A DNA stretch of 64,000 bases, taken from NCBI GenBank assembly GCA_001600355.1, contig BCJU01000003.1:996519-1060518 (forward strand), given 5' to 3'. The number at the start of each line of letters is the position of its first letter. Positions within the stretch are counted from its first letter, which is position 1. A program made the translations under genes and the position numbers. Origin of the DNA: Meira nashicola. Its lineage: Eukaryota > Basidiomycota > Exobasidiomycetes > Exobasidiales > Brachybasidiaceae. Shown here piece by piece: positions 20,798 to 32,600 of the stretch. The notes under the pieces were generated by a model. It made no database searches. It saw nothing but the letters and a program-made list of their open reading frames with translations, and was not told the DNA's origin.

Positions 20798-20904
20798 GAT
20801 AAGTTTTTGTCGCCTTCTCATATAATTCTACATAATTTCCGCTCTTTCAATGCAATCATATTTTCGATATATTGGTATGTGTAATGTACAAGTTGCGTAT
20901 AAAT

Positions 20905-22086
20905 TCAGATAAGTTTACGTTTCATTCTTTCCAATGAGAATTTACTGATATTCAATCTTGGATCAAGCTCTCGTAGAAAAGGTTGCAACTTTGCTCTTGT
21001 ATCCTCTTCGTAAGTATGCATAGCCAAAGCAGCTAAAGATAAATAAGAATGCATAACGTCTGGGATCTCGTCTGGCACTTTTGCAATTCCACCTACCTTT
21101 GTTTGACAAGAAAGAAGCCAATCTGTATCTGCTTTTGAGTCTATGAGATTGTGTGAGTTCAGAATTGCCAAACTTGCACCACACCAAAATGAATAACATG
21201 CATCTTCGTCCTTTTCGATTCTTCCATTAAATCCTCCGTGCTTTTGTTGTTGTCGTGCTACAAGCCAAGAGAGAAGTTGTTCAGGATTTTGAATGGTATC
21301 TATTTTATTTGCCAAAGATAAAGCCGCTACTGCACAGTATGTTGATCCACCTTGAGATTCTTGACCTGGACCTTGAGCAAATGCACCGTCATAGCTTCTG
21401 CTTGAATGCAAAAAACTAACGGCAGCCTGAACATCAATAGAATCCCAAGCGTTTAACATCGAACATACCGCAAATGCACAATAAACGAATCTACAATCAC
21501 ATTCATATTGACCAAGGCTTGGTGCAAAACTTCCGTCAGTTTGTTGAAGCGAATGTAGGTGTTGACGTATTGCTTCTCGATCTAACCTAACAAAATCATC
21601 ACCCAACATTGCCAAATTTAATAGAGCGGTATATGTCATTGCTAAATTTCCGCTTGGGCGACTACCGCTAGGTAAAGATGAGTTTGAGCTTTGAGAGTCA
21701 TATTGATTTCGCCGTAGGAATGGACCAGGCAAGAAACCTCCTCCAAATGATTGATCCAGCTGTTGGTCGTATATCCAATCGATGTATTCTTGTCGTTCTT
21801 GTATGCCAACTTTCTCTTCAAGTAGGTTTAGCAGATCAAGAGCACCGATGCAGAAATATCCCAAAGTCATTCTACAAGATAAGAGATCAGACGTCAGATT
21901 CATTCTATACAAGGTTCCATATTAGGTTCAATCTCACCTTTGCAAATCGCCAGAAATGTATGGAGAAGGCAGCATACGTAAATGCCTCAGCCAGAATGCA
22001 CTATGCTTCTTGACTTCGAGTTTCGATTCATTTTCATTTTTATCCACAAGTTGTACATTTCCTTCGCCATTATCGCCTGTAGACAT
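20905..22086 (-). CDS. CDC43: Geranylgeranyltransferase type I beta subunit, two exons
   Basis: Catalytic zinc subunit that attaches geranylgeranyl to CaaX proteins such as Rho GTPases. I model exon 1 as 21938-22086 and exon 2 as 20905-21871, with a 66-nt GTGAG...TAG intron (21872-21937). Splicing joins KHSAFWLRHLRMLPSPY to MTLGYFCIGALDLL, which restores the conserved prenyltransferase N-terminus. The 371-residue protein matches family size. Zinc ligands are recognisable as D273 and C275 (DAC) and H324 (VMHSY). Repeats of the alpha-alpha barrel include DGSFAPSLGQYECDCRFVYC and QGGSTYCAVAAL. The sequence resembles GGTase-I more than Rab GGTase (Bet2) or farnesyltransferase (Ram1). Divergent from the PAC1-like gene. 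Confidence 0.88.
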
Positions 22087-22397
22087 TCTCTCTTGAGCAA
22101 TAATATATATGATGAATGATAATCAAGACAACAAGCAGATTTAGTAGAGAAGCAGATTCTGTGGAGAAAATGCAAGAATGTACGCAGGCTTGTTGAAATT
22201 TAAACACGCTAAACTTTAAAGCTTTCCATTTTCTCGGTTCAAAAATGCTGAGGAAATTTATTTTTGGATTCGGAAAATGGTCAATGCATATTGCGTGGCC
22301 TTTAATTCATTTTTCGTTATTTCTGATATAAAGTCATTACTCGACTGCTTAATTCTTGACTACATTCAATTTTACCCATCTTATCTTATTGGACAAA
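22087..22397. promoter_or_regulatory. Divergent promoter region, CDC43/PAC1-like gene
   Basis: AT-rich 311 bases between two start codons. A TATA-like GATATAAAG at about 22325-22333 lies roughly 65 bases upstream of the ATG at 22398. No other feature is seen. Confidence 0.45.
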
Positions 22398-23330
22398 ATG
22401 GAATTTGATCCACTTTCGAGGGATGTACCGCCTTCGAGGCATGATGTAGAATCGGATAGCGAAGATTCAGAGGATGAAGAGCGACAACAAATCCAACCAA
22501 AAAGCTCCACCGGAGAAAGATCGAATCGAATTAAGAAGTCATTCAAGCAGCCCTCGTTCATAATAAAAGGTACTGATGGTAGCAAAGATGATACTTCAGC
22601 CTTGAAGTCCTCTGCGCTAACGATCTTTATCGGCACTTCTGGAGAGGCATTTGTGCGGAACAATAATCAGTTCACAGAAACGTTCACTTTGATCAACTCA
22701 GATAACAGCGAGCAACAAGGAGCATTTCATCATTCACAATCTGCCACGTGTGCCCTCATAAGGCCTGATGCTGATTCATCTGCACAGCAAGCTAATTTCG
22801 CTTATCTTGCATCATTTATCTTCCATACTCTACGTCCATCAAGCGTCGTAATCGTAGACGAATATTATCCCGCTTTGTATCTATCAGAGGTAGAAAGAGA
22901 TTATGGAGAGGCTCAGCCAATTCGAATTTTGAACGCAAGTCAAGCTGCTTTGAAAACCTCAAACGCAAACAACAAGAATATCCAGCCCTTTGTTGCGCCA
23001 AATTACATCACAGGTCTGGGAGCAGCACTTCTAGCACAGGCTTCGAGCATAAACACTCCTGCTAGCTTGGTGTTGGTTCCTCAAGAAAAAAGTATTAATC
23101 CTCATTTGCAAACATTACAACGTGTTCCTAATGCTTCTTCTTCCTATTCTGATCGACCTGAAGCTTTGGACGCGCTCCTTTCACAAAATCTTGGATCACT
23201 TCTTTCGATACAAACTCCAAAACAGCAACACTCCACTACCGCGACAAGATCACTGGACACTTTCTTGAACGAAAGAAGAACACGAGAAAGAAAGAGGCAA
23301 CAGAATGAGATATCGGCAATGTACATGTAG
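22398..23330 (+). CDS. Probable proteasome assembly chaperone 1-like protein (PAC1/Pba1)
   Basis: Protein of 310 residues from ATG 22398; the frame opens 14 codons earlier only with TTG. The start reads MEFDPLSRDVPPSRHD, followed by an acidic Ser/Asp/Glu stretch. A globular segment follows, with ALTIFIGTSGEAFV at about 88-101, a hydrophobic ASFIFHTLRPSSVVIVDEYY around 150, and NYITGLGAALLAQA with INTPASLVLV around 210-235. This order resembles PAC1/PSMG1 (an IIAIGN-like strand, then a late leucine/alanine helix followed by a PA.L.L strand). That protein pairs with PAC2 to assemble the 20S alpha ring. The basic C-terminus lacks an obvious HbYX tail, ending in MYM. The assignment comes from remembered pattern only. 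Confidence 0.5.
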   Translation: MEFDPLSRDVPPSRHDVESDSEDSEDEERQQIQPKSSTGERSNRIKKSFKQPSFIIKGTDGSKDDTSALKSSALTIFIGTSGEAFVRNNNQFTETFTLINSDNSEQQGAFHHSQSATCALIRPDADSSAQQANFAYLASFIFHTLRPSSVVIVDEYYPALYLSEVERDYGEAQPIRILNASQAALKTSNANNKNIQPFVAPNYITGLGAALLAQASSINTPASLVLVPQEKSINPHLQTLQRVPNASSSYSDRPEALDALLSQNLGSLLSIQTPKQQHSTTATRSLDTFLNERRTRERKRQQNEISAMYM

Positions 23331-23406
23331 AATATGATGAATGTCCATTAAAAAAAAAGCGAAAAATGTCTATTTGAATGAGTAAAGATAAGGAGCCAGC
23401 TACTTT

Positions 23407-25454
23407 TCAGCATTTGTCAACTAGTCTGTTCGGTGGTCTGGATAATGGGAAAAAGTCAGTACAACACGATCATTTTCTATGTAGACTTCTTTTTCTCACC
23501 TTGGTTGATTGTAAGCGCCCACTGAACGCTCTCCGTGCCAAATAGTTAGATTTGGGTTATTATACGCCTCCCAGTGTCTGTTAATATAATCAAAAGTCGG
23601 GAAATCCGGGGCTATAAATGTTTTAGGGGAAGTATGTATCAATATCTCTGCTCATATTTTTGAAATTAGTGATATACTCACGGTCACATCCAATATTCTC
23701 TTCATCTTCAGGTTGCCAAATTCGTACATAATCGACGTAATACTTGGCTGGAAAGTGTAGATTATCAAAATCAACATAAGTGAAACTGCTTGACATACCC
23801 AAATTGAGAAGGATATACATCGGCTCTGGCGGTACAATCCTTTGTCCAACTTGTGTTTGAATATTTGGACCGATTGCATCTGGATTCATTTTCCACATCG
23901 CTTCGTTGTTCTTCGTCCAAGTTACGTATGCGTCTGGTGAATCTCCTGGTTTGTATTCGAAGCCATAAGATGCGTACTTCATGCCATTGTCTTCATAATT
24001 ATCCATTTCCGTGGTGATCAATCCACTGGCAGCTTGTTGATACACAGAACCAGTATACGAATTCAAAATTGCTTCTGATTGGTAAAAGTCGTATGCGCCT
24101 GCGTTTGTTGACATATTGTATCCTGCATCAAAGGGTGCCAATTGCATAGACATGGAAACGTGACCTGGCATTCCTCTCGTTCCACTGGCTTGTGCTTCGA
24201 TGATATCGATCTCCGGTGCTGATCTGCCTACCCAACTGCCATCTTTATGCTTTGGTCCAGGATGGTCATCAAAATCAGGGCATGTGCACCTGCTCAATCG
24301 CTGACCAGGCAAGTAACTCAATCCGGGTCCGTATTGATCAACATAAACACCAGTCGTTTCAGCTGCAACAGGTCCACCTCCCATGCTTTCTGGCCACGTT
24401 TGATTGGCCAAAGTACCAACATCACAGCTGTCATACGAATAAGGCCACATACCATCCGTTGTTGCACCATAGCCTGCTCTGCCCAAGTTGCCCATCGTCC
24501 ATGCTGCTGGCCATAGACCACTTATATCAGGTGATCCCGGTAGCACTACATTAACTTCAACGTAACCTCCAGTGAAACACATCTTATTCCACGAAGACAA
24601 CATTCCTCCTCGAAAGTTTAAATTGTGTTCCGGAGCCTCGTCCAAGCTGATGACCAAGTTACCGTTCTCAGTAGTCACTGCCGCTGGATCGTACCATTCA
24701 TAATTTCCTGTACCCCAGTAATGCAAGTCTACTGCTTCCCAAAATGGATCGTCTCCAGGATACTGTGTGCAGAAATGATTGTTAGTAATCCGGTCAACGC
24801 ACCTTGCCTTGTCAATTCTACACTCACAAAACTTCTTCCATCTCTGTTGAATTCGTCACTGAATACGAGTTTCATCTTTTTCTTTCCATCCAAGCTCAAA
24901 CGAGTGTATGCTTCTTTGGGTGTGTCCTGATCGATCAACGATGGCACATCAGCAAGGAAAGGTACCTGACCTGTGGCATTAGCTCCTCCCAAATTGTATC
25001 CTCCTTTGTTGCCTTCTCCATGGCCTACGACAAATACAAGGATTGGATAGCCGGCAAATAACATCAAAAGAGCTGAAGAGACGATGACCAATGTACCGAT
25101 ATTCAGTAAACCTCGAACGGTGAATATGCTTCCAGAGTCATCTGTTTGAGCACCATTTTTGGGCCCAGGATTGTGTAAATGATCATCGTCTTCCGGTCCA
25201 TTATCAAAACTGTGCTTGTAAGAGGGAAAATATTTTTCATTCTCTAGTGTTTGATCGGAGAACAATTTTTCCGTACTTCCCATAAAAATTGCATTGGGCT
25301 TGTGAGATAATGCTCTCTTTTTGCTCGAATTATACGATGAAAAAGCTGTTGAGCCAGAAAGTGTGCCAGACACATTTGTTTGGGAAGGTGATATTTGATG
25401 ATATTGTCCCTGTTGCCACGGGCGTTTTGGGAACGTAGCGGAATAAGGATCCAT
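23407..25454 (-). CDS. KRE6: Kre6/Skn1-type beta-1,6-glucan synthesis protein, four exons
   Basis: Type II membrane protein of the secretory pathway needed for cell-wall beta-1,6-glucan, with a GH16-like lumenal domain. My model has exons 24828-25454, 23682-24762, 23500-23611 and 23407-23437 (introns 65, 70 and 62 nt, all GT...AG). It encodes 616 residues. The joins are supported by family sequence: DEFNRDGRSF/YPGDDPFWEA, NIGCD/PPDFPTFDYI and NQP/RPPNRLVDKC. The last exon is only 31 nt. A disordered cytosolic N-terminus precedes a membrane segment near residues 118-142. The GH16 motif EIDIIEAQ places the catalytic-type glutamates at 393 and 398. An in-frame ATG also exists at 25559 but would add a hydrophobic, non-conserved leader. 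Its end converges on the PAC1-like gene 77 bases away. Confidence 0.9.
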
Positions 25455-26015
25455 ATTAGTGGTGTTGCGGAGAAATGAGCATGAGAAAATGAGAGGATAA
25501 AAATGAATGTGATAAGTGATGGCCGTGATAAAACAGAAACAATGAATCGTGAAAATCATCCAGTGAATTTCATGTTCTAGTTGATTCAAGGTGATTCCCT
25601 CTGAATGAACCTGACATTTCCATGACTACAACTTTTTCATGGTTAAGAAGCTTGGCTTGCATATATGCGTTCGCTTTAATTCGCCGCTATTTCCCTGTCT
25701 GAGGGCATCTGCTAAGGCAGGCGTGCTTGTGAAATGCAGCCAACCATAGCAGGGGTTTAAATCAGCTTGGCGCTGCACTTCACTTTAGCAGGCAGAAGCC
25801 AAAAACAAACCCTCCTTCACGCTTCAGTACGCGCGTGTCAAGATCCAATCTGCAAACCATTTGACGCACGCCAAGACTTCAAACACCTTTGTGTGTTGAT
25901 AGTCCTTGGTCTAGCGAGGTTGTCAGGTACAGATCGAGATAGGAATATTTTAGAGTGTGCTTCTCTTATTTGTACCTGCCGAAAGTGAAGCCACATGGAA
26001 TGATTTGGTACTCAC
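25455..26015. promoter_or_regulatory. KRE6 upstream region
   Basis: About 560 bases between the KRE6 start and the orphan ORF on the same strand. GC-rich patches (for example GGCGCTGCACTT near 25768) lie in an otherwise mixed sequence. The antisense open frame at 25767-25988 has no family features. Confidence 0.45.
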
Positions 26016-26429
26016 ATTTCTGATAAGTGTATTGACTGATTCGGATGCGTTGGATTGTGGTAAATTGGCAAACATTTCGACAGAATTGCCAGTATTGGTA
26101 CGTTGCATTTGTGGACGACTGAAATTACCTGAATGGAAAGTGTTTGTTGTTAAAGGTGAATCAGGCAAAAATCCAAATTCGGCTGCGACTGAATGCTTTT
26201 GATGATCATAATGATCGATATTATCTGAACTTGACATCGGATCGAATTTGGTATTATTGAAAGAAGATGTTGTGGCGAAAGAAGCGTCATTAGGAATAAA
26301 AGGTCTGTCTCGAATTGAAGTATTTGGTTCATCGATTTCAGTTGATACGGCATTAACATGATGATCGTTATAATTGACATCTCTTAGATCGTCATCTTGA
26401 AAGACTTGCACAAAATCTTCTTGATTCAT
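25950..26429 (-). CDS. Hypothetical Asn/Ser/Asp-rich ORF, possibly one exon of a spliced gene
   Basis: ORF of 159 codons from ATG 26429. I do not recognise it. The protein is polar and disordered, with an acidic start (EDFVQVFQDDDLRD) and a stretch FSRPQMQRTNTGNSVEMFAN. A strong donor, AAT/GTGAGT, lies in frame at 26016/26015, so the true coding exon may end there after 138 codons. A plausible acceptor (TTACAG) lies 10 bases upstream of the ATG. A possible downstream acceptor with a CTGAC branch site near 25915 would add about 28 codons before a stop. Coding status is uncertain. The codon frame is clean and composition differs from flanking AT-rich DNA. Confidence 0.35.
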   Translation of the reverse strand: MNQEDFVQVFQDDDLRDVNYNDHHVNAVSTEIDEPNTSIRDRPFIPNDASFATTSSFNNTKFDPMSSSDNIDHYDHQKHSVAAEFGFLPDSPLTTNTFHSGNFSRPQMQRTNTGNSVEMFANLPQSNASESVNTLIRNVSTKSFHVASLSAGTNKRSTL

Positions 26430-27613
26430 AATTAATCCACTGTAATCAACGATGAAGATAGTTAGGGATCATTGGTGGTTGGGTGAAAGTATGAGAAAAA
26501 TTGATTATTTATAATTTAAATTAAATTTGCAATAATTTTTTGTACACCATTTTTGTACACTGAGATACGTCGACAAAAATTTGCCTTTTTTGTTTTTTTC
26601 CGATCCACATGTGCAAATTTTGACGGGGCTTTGTTTGAAAGAACTTATTTACCGTGCGAAGTTTTTTCCCGAAGCAAAAGAACGGGGCACACTTTCGCAT
26701 GACTGTCCGTGATATAACACGTAATAAATTTGACTGGATATTTTCATGCAGCAAAATTAAGTGAATTTTAAGTACACAATTCAGCGTTCAAAGTTCAATA
26801 TGTTCTAGCAAGCGTAAAGATTTACAGGCATTTCACTAATAATATAAATTACACGGTAATATTGTTGAATTACGATAATTTAAATCGACATCACAGTCAT
26901 GCTCAAATCGATTTCATGCATTTCTATTAGCCTAAAGTTAGATGTCTCTTCTTTTTTATTGGCTGAAATATTTCAGTACTTATGGACTGCTTATTACTCT
27001 GAGAAGTTCTCCTCTTCTACCACGAGAAATTATTGATGCCAATATGAGGACGCTGATGTTAGCTTCGCTCATCCTCTAATGCTTAGCTAAGCATGAAAGT
27101 GGCGGATTCGCCCAGCACGGCGCCTGTCATCTCATTAATAGCTGTGCATATTGCCCTACAAACATAAATGTATGCAATGCATGTACGTACGCAGATTAAA
27201 ACGCCAGCCTGGCGCCCAGCTTTACGCCCTCCTGGGTCTCAGAGCAGAAAAAAAAGCAACAAATAGTTGAACGCGGAAAGGCAGTTAAGCTTGAAAATTA
27301 GCGTAGCGTAAGATCAATTGGAACGCGTTCGGCATGCTTTGAAACAGAAGAAAGCCAAAACACAACACACACAGACAGACACATCACCGCATGCATGAAC
27401 TACGACAACGACGCTTTGGAGCAACGGCCACACGACTTTTTTTTCTTACCTCTGCCATAACAATCGTCCTCCCTACCTGAACGCATAGAGCACAACGATA
27501 GCAGTGAGAAAAAGGACTGGTATCCTACAATCACTGCTTTTATTTCTTGTTTTGCACATATATTCCAAAGTTCTCGATTTCATTTGATCTGATCTGTACA
27601 GAAGAAATACATC
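26430..27613. promoter_or_regulatory. Upstream region of NIPA-type gene
   Basis: Nearly 1.2 kb without a credible gene. The 26500-26950 part is strongly AT-rich with T-runs. The part near 27200 is GC-rich and holds a 13-base palindrome, CGCCAGCCTGGCG, at 27202-27214. A CT-rich tract precedes the ATG at 27614. Confidence 0.5.
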
Positions 27614-29200
27614 ATGGAGCAAAGCAAACGCGCTCTTGCTTCTCCAAGACATATAGAGACAAAAGCATTGGGGAGAAGCATTTCACTGGTTGCTTTGGCG
27701 ATATTATCAATCCTTCTTCTATTCATTCCATCAACCATAGCATCACCAATCGACGTTTCATCACACTTTTCATCAAGACAGATTTCACAACAACAGAATA
27801 CAACCCCTCCTACCGGTGAATTCAGCTATGGATCAACCCTTTCCAGAGATAAATGGATTGGACTTGGGCTTGCAATTAGCAGTAGTCTTGCAATCGGTAC
27901 AAGTTTTATCATCACAAAGAAGGGCTTAATGGACGCTGCTGAACGTGGAAATGGTATGGCATCAGATGGTCATGCTTATTTACAGAATCCGATTTGGTGG
28001 GCTGGAATGTCTACAATGATTGTTGGTGAAGTTGCCAATTTTGCCGCATACACTTTTGCTCCTCCTATTCTCGTTACTCCGCTTGGTGCATTGAGTGTTT
28101 TGATCGGTGCAGTCTTGGCCTCTTTCATTCTCAAGGAAGAATTAGGACGACTAGGACGTGTTGGTTGCACATTATGTCTTGTAGGAACTGTGATTATCAT
28201 CATGAATGCTCCAGAAGATAAGGAGATCAGAACGGTGGATGAAATGCTCAATTATGCTATCCAATTACCATTTTTGACATATTGTTTATTTGTCACTGGA
28301 TTTGCAGTATTTATGATCTTTAAAGTCGTTCCACTATACGGCAAAAGAACGCCTATCGTATACATTTCAATATGTAGTCTGGTCGGATCAATTTCAGTCA
28401 TGAGTGTGAAAGGATTCGGTGTTGCTCTCAAATTGACATTGGACGGCAACAATCAATTCACTCATCCTTCGACTTATTGTTTCGCCTTGGTAGTTGTGGT
28501 TTGCATTCTCGTTCAAATGAATTATTTCAATAAAGCTCTTGATCAATTTTCGACTAATATCGTCAACCCGATCTACTACGTCATGTTTACCACATCAACA
28601 ATCTTTGCTTCTTTCCTATTATTTAGAGGTTTTAACACTGCCGGAGCTGGTCCCGCTATTTCGCTCATTGGTGGATTTGTGGTGATCTTTATGGGTGTAT
28701 ATTTATTGAATTTGAATCGATTGATCGATCCGATCACTCAACAACCACGAGTATCCTTTGTCACTGGAGAAGGATTGGCAGGAACAGGTCGTTTATCCGA
28801 ACATCACGAACGTTTGTTTGGAGAAACTTTCCATTCACGCACTGGATCACGCAGTCAAATGTATCCTCCAAGAAGAACAGGAACGCCATCTCGTCGTGAT
28901 AGTACGAATAGTAGTGTTCTGTTCGGTTACGATGATAATGAGGAAACAGTCGGATTGACACAATTAAATGAGGAAGAGGAAGATGGACAATATGCTGATA
29001 AACAAAGAGCGACACAAAAACACATAGAACAACAACAACAACTTGCATCGGCGAACGCACACGCACGTAGCTATAGCGATATCAGTCCAAGACAGAGCAG
29101 ACAATCGCTTTTGAACAATAATGGTAGATCATCTGCTGGTTTACATGCTCCACTCGATAACGATACTGCTCCAGATAGTGGAAATTATCACAGAAGATGA
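27614..29200 (+). CDS. NIPA-family magnesium transporter-like membrane protein
   Basis: Member of the NIPA/DUF803 family, linked in animals to Mg2+ transport at plasma membrane and endosomes. The 528-residue protein starts at ATG 27614. A hydrophobic segment at about residues 22-43 could be a signal peptide or first helix. About eight further membrane segments lie between residues 75 and 380. Family motifs are clear: LAISSSLAIGTSFIITKKGL, PIWWAGMSTMIVGEVANF, LGALSVLIGAVLASFILKE and NPIYYVMFTTSTIFASFLLF. The last 150 residues are a polar, Ser/Gln/Arg-rich cytosolic tail. Substrate is inferred from the family only. Convergent with the RRM gene. Confidence 0.85.
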   Translation: MEQSKRALASPRHIETKALGRSISLVALAILSILLLFIPSTIASPIDVSSHFSSRQISQQQNTTPPTGEFSYGSTLSRDKWIGLGLAISSSLAIGTSFIITKKGLMDAAERGNGMASDGHAYLQNPIWWAGMSTMIVGEVANFAAYTFAPPILVTPLGALSVLIGAVLASFILKEELGRLGRVGCTLCLVGTVIIIMNAPEDKEIRTVDEMLNYAIQLPFLTYCLFVTGFAVFMIFKVVPLYGKRTPIVYISICSLVGSISVMSVKGFGVALKLTLDGNNQFTHPSTYCFALVVVVCILVQMNYFNKALDQFSTNIVNPIYYVMFTTSTIFASFLLFRGFNTAGAGPAISLIGGFVVIFMGVYLLNLNRLIDPITQQPRVSFVTGEGLAGTGRLSEHHERLFGETFHSRTGSRSQMYPPRRTGTPSRRDSTNSSVLFGYDDNEETVGLTQLNEEEEDGQYADKQRATQKHIEQQQQLASANAHARSYSDISPRQSRQSLLNNNGRSSAGLHAPLDNDTAPDSGNYHRR

Positions 29201-29643
29201 AAACAAATTGCATCCTTTTTGCCTTTTTTTATTTTGATTTGTGCCGGTCACTTTTTTCTTCTAATCTCGAGCTTCGTCACCAACATTGTACGATACCAGC
29301 GCTTCATCTTAGCAGGATTCTATCTTCAGTATACCTTTCCGACGATAAAATATCTTCTTGCCGCCTCTTTTGTAAGACTACTCAAAGTTTGGAAATTAAA
29401 CGGATCAATACGTGTAGAAATTGGGTGAAGTGTATTAAATTGTAGGTATCTCGAGATCATCTATGAAAAGGAGGGCGATGATCCGGTGCGAGGCTAGAAA
29501 GAAAGAGAAAAAAAGAAAAGAATTTGAAAGAGAGATGATTTATTATAAGGAATGTTCCACTCCTCGTTTGGAGTTTCAGATTGAAAACGATAATGAAGAT
29601 GAAGCAATAATTCAGAGAAAAAACAAAATTACGGTTCAGAAGA
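29201..29643. other. Convergent 3' intergenic region, NIPA/RRM genes
   Basis: Probably two 3' UTRs. A purine-rich stretch runs from about 29463 to 29540. Small open frames there look like low-complexity artefacts. Confidence 0.5.
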
Positions 29644-32600
29644 TCAGGATTGCGTCATACTCAAAGCACCTTCATTATCTTCACCTGATGCTTGAGAAGG
29701 AGAAACAGGAACATCATCAAAAGGAGCATGAATGACGACACTTTTGGAACGATTACGTCCACTGCCGATAGTGCTTTGCGTAGTTGGCGTGTTCTTGAAC
29801 ATCATGATACTATGAGGAGGAGGCATATTGATGTTGGAGATCAATTTGACGATCATGCTATCTTTTTGTCCATCCAATCCTGTGCCAGATTGAAAGACAT
29901 CTTGACCTACAATCGATTCACGACCTTTTCTTTCTTGATTATCGTCATCATCATGAGTAGATGTTGTAGTAGCGGCAGAAGTGTAACTGCTGTCATGGGC
30001 TTCGCTTTCACCGTTTGTGGTATTCTCTTTTTCCTCTTCAAGTACTGTCGAAGGATGATCGTTCAAAGCATCTGGTTCACCATCACCATGAAAAACTGAA
30101 CCTTCTTTTTGGCCCGAACCTGGCATAGGCGTTGGAATGCGATTGTTCTCGCTTTCACTATTATAATCATCTGTAGACTGATCCGTCTTTTCCGAAGGAC
30201 TTGGATTGTTCAAATCAACTGCTTCAACCGAGATAGGAGCATTGGGATCCTTGCTATATAAAAAGCGCAAAGGAGAGAGTGAAGTAGCAGAAACGGATGT
30301 GCGCATTGGACCGATCGGAGTTGCATTTGATGATCCGATCAAAGGTGCGCTCTTGGAAGTGCTCAAGCTAAAGTATGATTGCGGATTGCTTGATCGACGT
30401 GGATTGACTTGATTCACTTTAGTAGAATCGTGATTAGGCAAAGTAGGAACATTGGTCAAACCCAAAGAATTCTCTGTGATTTCTTGCTTGTTTGTTTGCT
30501 CTTCTCCTGCTGCTTTGCCACGTTGATCTTCTTGTTGTGATGTTCTCAATTTGGCTAAATTATCGCTTGCCTCTTTTAACATCTTCAATAAATCAGCACG
30601 TTCATGTTCTACGTGTTGTTGTGTCAAGCCAACATTAGAGGGATTTGTTGATGCTGTGTTTGATGCCATGGCAGCATGATGTTGAGTACTCTTTTCCATC
30701 AAAGCGCGGGCATGCTGTAAGGCTAAATCGGGTGGCAAGTATGTTGCCGCCATGGGCTTGGTCCTACCATTATTGTTGCTGCCATTACGAGATTTTGGCC
30801 AACCAGTAAATCCTGTAGGAAGTGTGGGAGGATGTACACCTAACGGATTAGGGACCGTGAAATTATCGCCAAATGGATGAGCATTGTACAAATCTTGACT
30901 CAAACGTGTTTGTTGTTGATTATAATGCTGTTGAGCGGCTGCCAACCAATCGATACGATGACTCATTGCAGGATCGGTGGCAAGGATATGTTGATTGCCA
31001 ATGTGTTGATCATTACGACCGATCAAATTATTCACGGGATCGTAAGCAAATCCACCGACAAAGGCTTCAGGTGTAATAAAGTTCGGCAAGCCAGCCACTT
31101 GAGGAGAGAATGTTGGGGCTGCAGCTTGAAAGCCAGCATTGAAGGCAGGACTCATAAAGCCAACCAAAGGAGAAAAGCCGCCCGCTTGTGAAGCGGGTGT
31201 AGGAAATCCAGTCCACGTATGCTGAACGCCATTTTGTTTGAGTGCAGTTGCAAAAGCTGGTCCGCTTGTGTCATTTTTCACAGATGATTTCGGTGCATTG
31301 TTCACACTCGATTCACTCTTTTCGCCACTTTCTCCACTTTGATCGCCATCTTCTTTGCTTAATTGGGCTCTTGCACAAAGTTTAAATTGTTTTTGCGCTT
31401 CACTATCTGCAAAGCGAGCTTGCAATGGAGTATCTTGATTAGGAAAAACCATTCCGTTCAAACGCTCAATACATTCATGAGCTACATGACGATCACGTAA
31501 ACGAACAAATCCAACACCTCTTGGTTTACCGCTCGTGCCATCTGTTAAGATACGCAAACTGATTACTTCATGTGGTGAAAAAAGTTGTTCGAGTTGAACA
31601 GGAGTGATATCTTGAGGCAAATTGCTCAAATATACGTTGGAGGTTGTACTATCGGCCATTCTACGAAGTTTTGAGCTAAAAGATTCCTTTGCCCAAGAAG
31701 TTGCTAAACCATGCAAAGGTAATTGTTGAATAGCCAATTCGGCATCATGAAGGAATTCATACATGATAAATCCGTATCCTTTGCACAAGCCGTTTTCTTG
31801 ATTGATTATTGCTTTATGGCTTTTCACTCTGCCAAAACAGGATCCAAGTCGTAACAAATCATCATCGCTCGTATGAGGTGGAAGGTTGTTCACGTATACG
31901 TTTGTGGTCCAACTAGTACCAGGCTCAGCATAAGGACTGATGCCGAAAGGAGAAAGTGAGGCATCTGCCGGTGGGGTAGAGTTTGCATTGATTGCGGTTG
32001 CAATTCCAGGAAGTCCAAATGCCAATGGTGAAATTGGAGCGTTGATAGCTGCAGGGCTTTGGCCAAGATGGCTTGATAATGAACGAGAAACATCTGTTCC
32101 ACTGCGTGATCGATTGCCATTCGGATTTGTATCGTTGGAGCGGGCCAAACGACGTTCATGTTCATACATTTCTGCAACAATGCCACGGTGAACTTTATTA
32201 CCTTCCTTCTTTTCGCTGAATGATTTTCGTGGCTCAGAAGGGGAAGTTTGAGATTTGTTTGATGCAATTGGACTTGAGGCTTTGGGTGCATTGTCATATG
32301 TTACGGCTTCATTGACAAAGCTCTCTTCTTCCTTGTTTGTGACGCTGCTATCACCGAGCACAATCATCTTACGACCGATTGAGGATGTCGTCTTGCGATG
32401 GTCACTCTTACGATTAGCATTGTTTCCGTATCTACGACGAGGAACGTTTCCATCTTCGTTACGAGAGATTGAATCATTACTAACTGTGCTACCATCAATG
32501 CTGGTTTCATAGTTTGTGCGCTTCTTTCTACTCAACCTCTTTTGTTGGTCACGATGAGCCAGACTTGCATCGCCAACGCTTGAATTGTCTTCATTATCTC

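Noticed and set aside
25455..25589. N-terminal extension of KRE6
   Set aside because: The frame continues upstream and has an ATG at 25559, but the extra residues are hydrophobic, unlike the polar cytosolic N-terminus of Kre6/Skn1.
25454..26429. Orphan ORF as a first exon of KRE6
   Set aside because: It would need an intron over 500 nt in a window where defined introns are 62-91 nt, and KRE6 already has a complete N-terminus and no good acceptor at its start.
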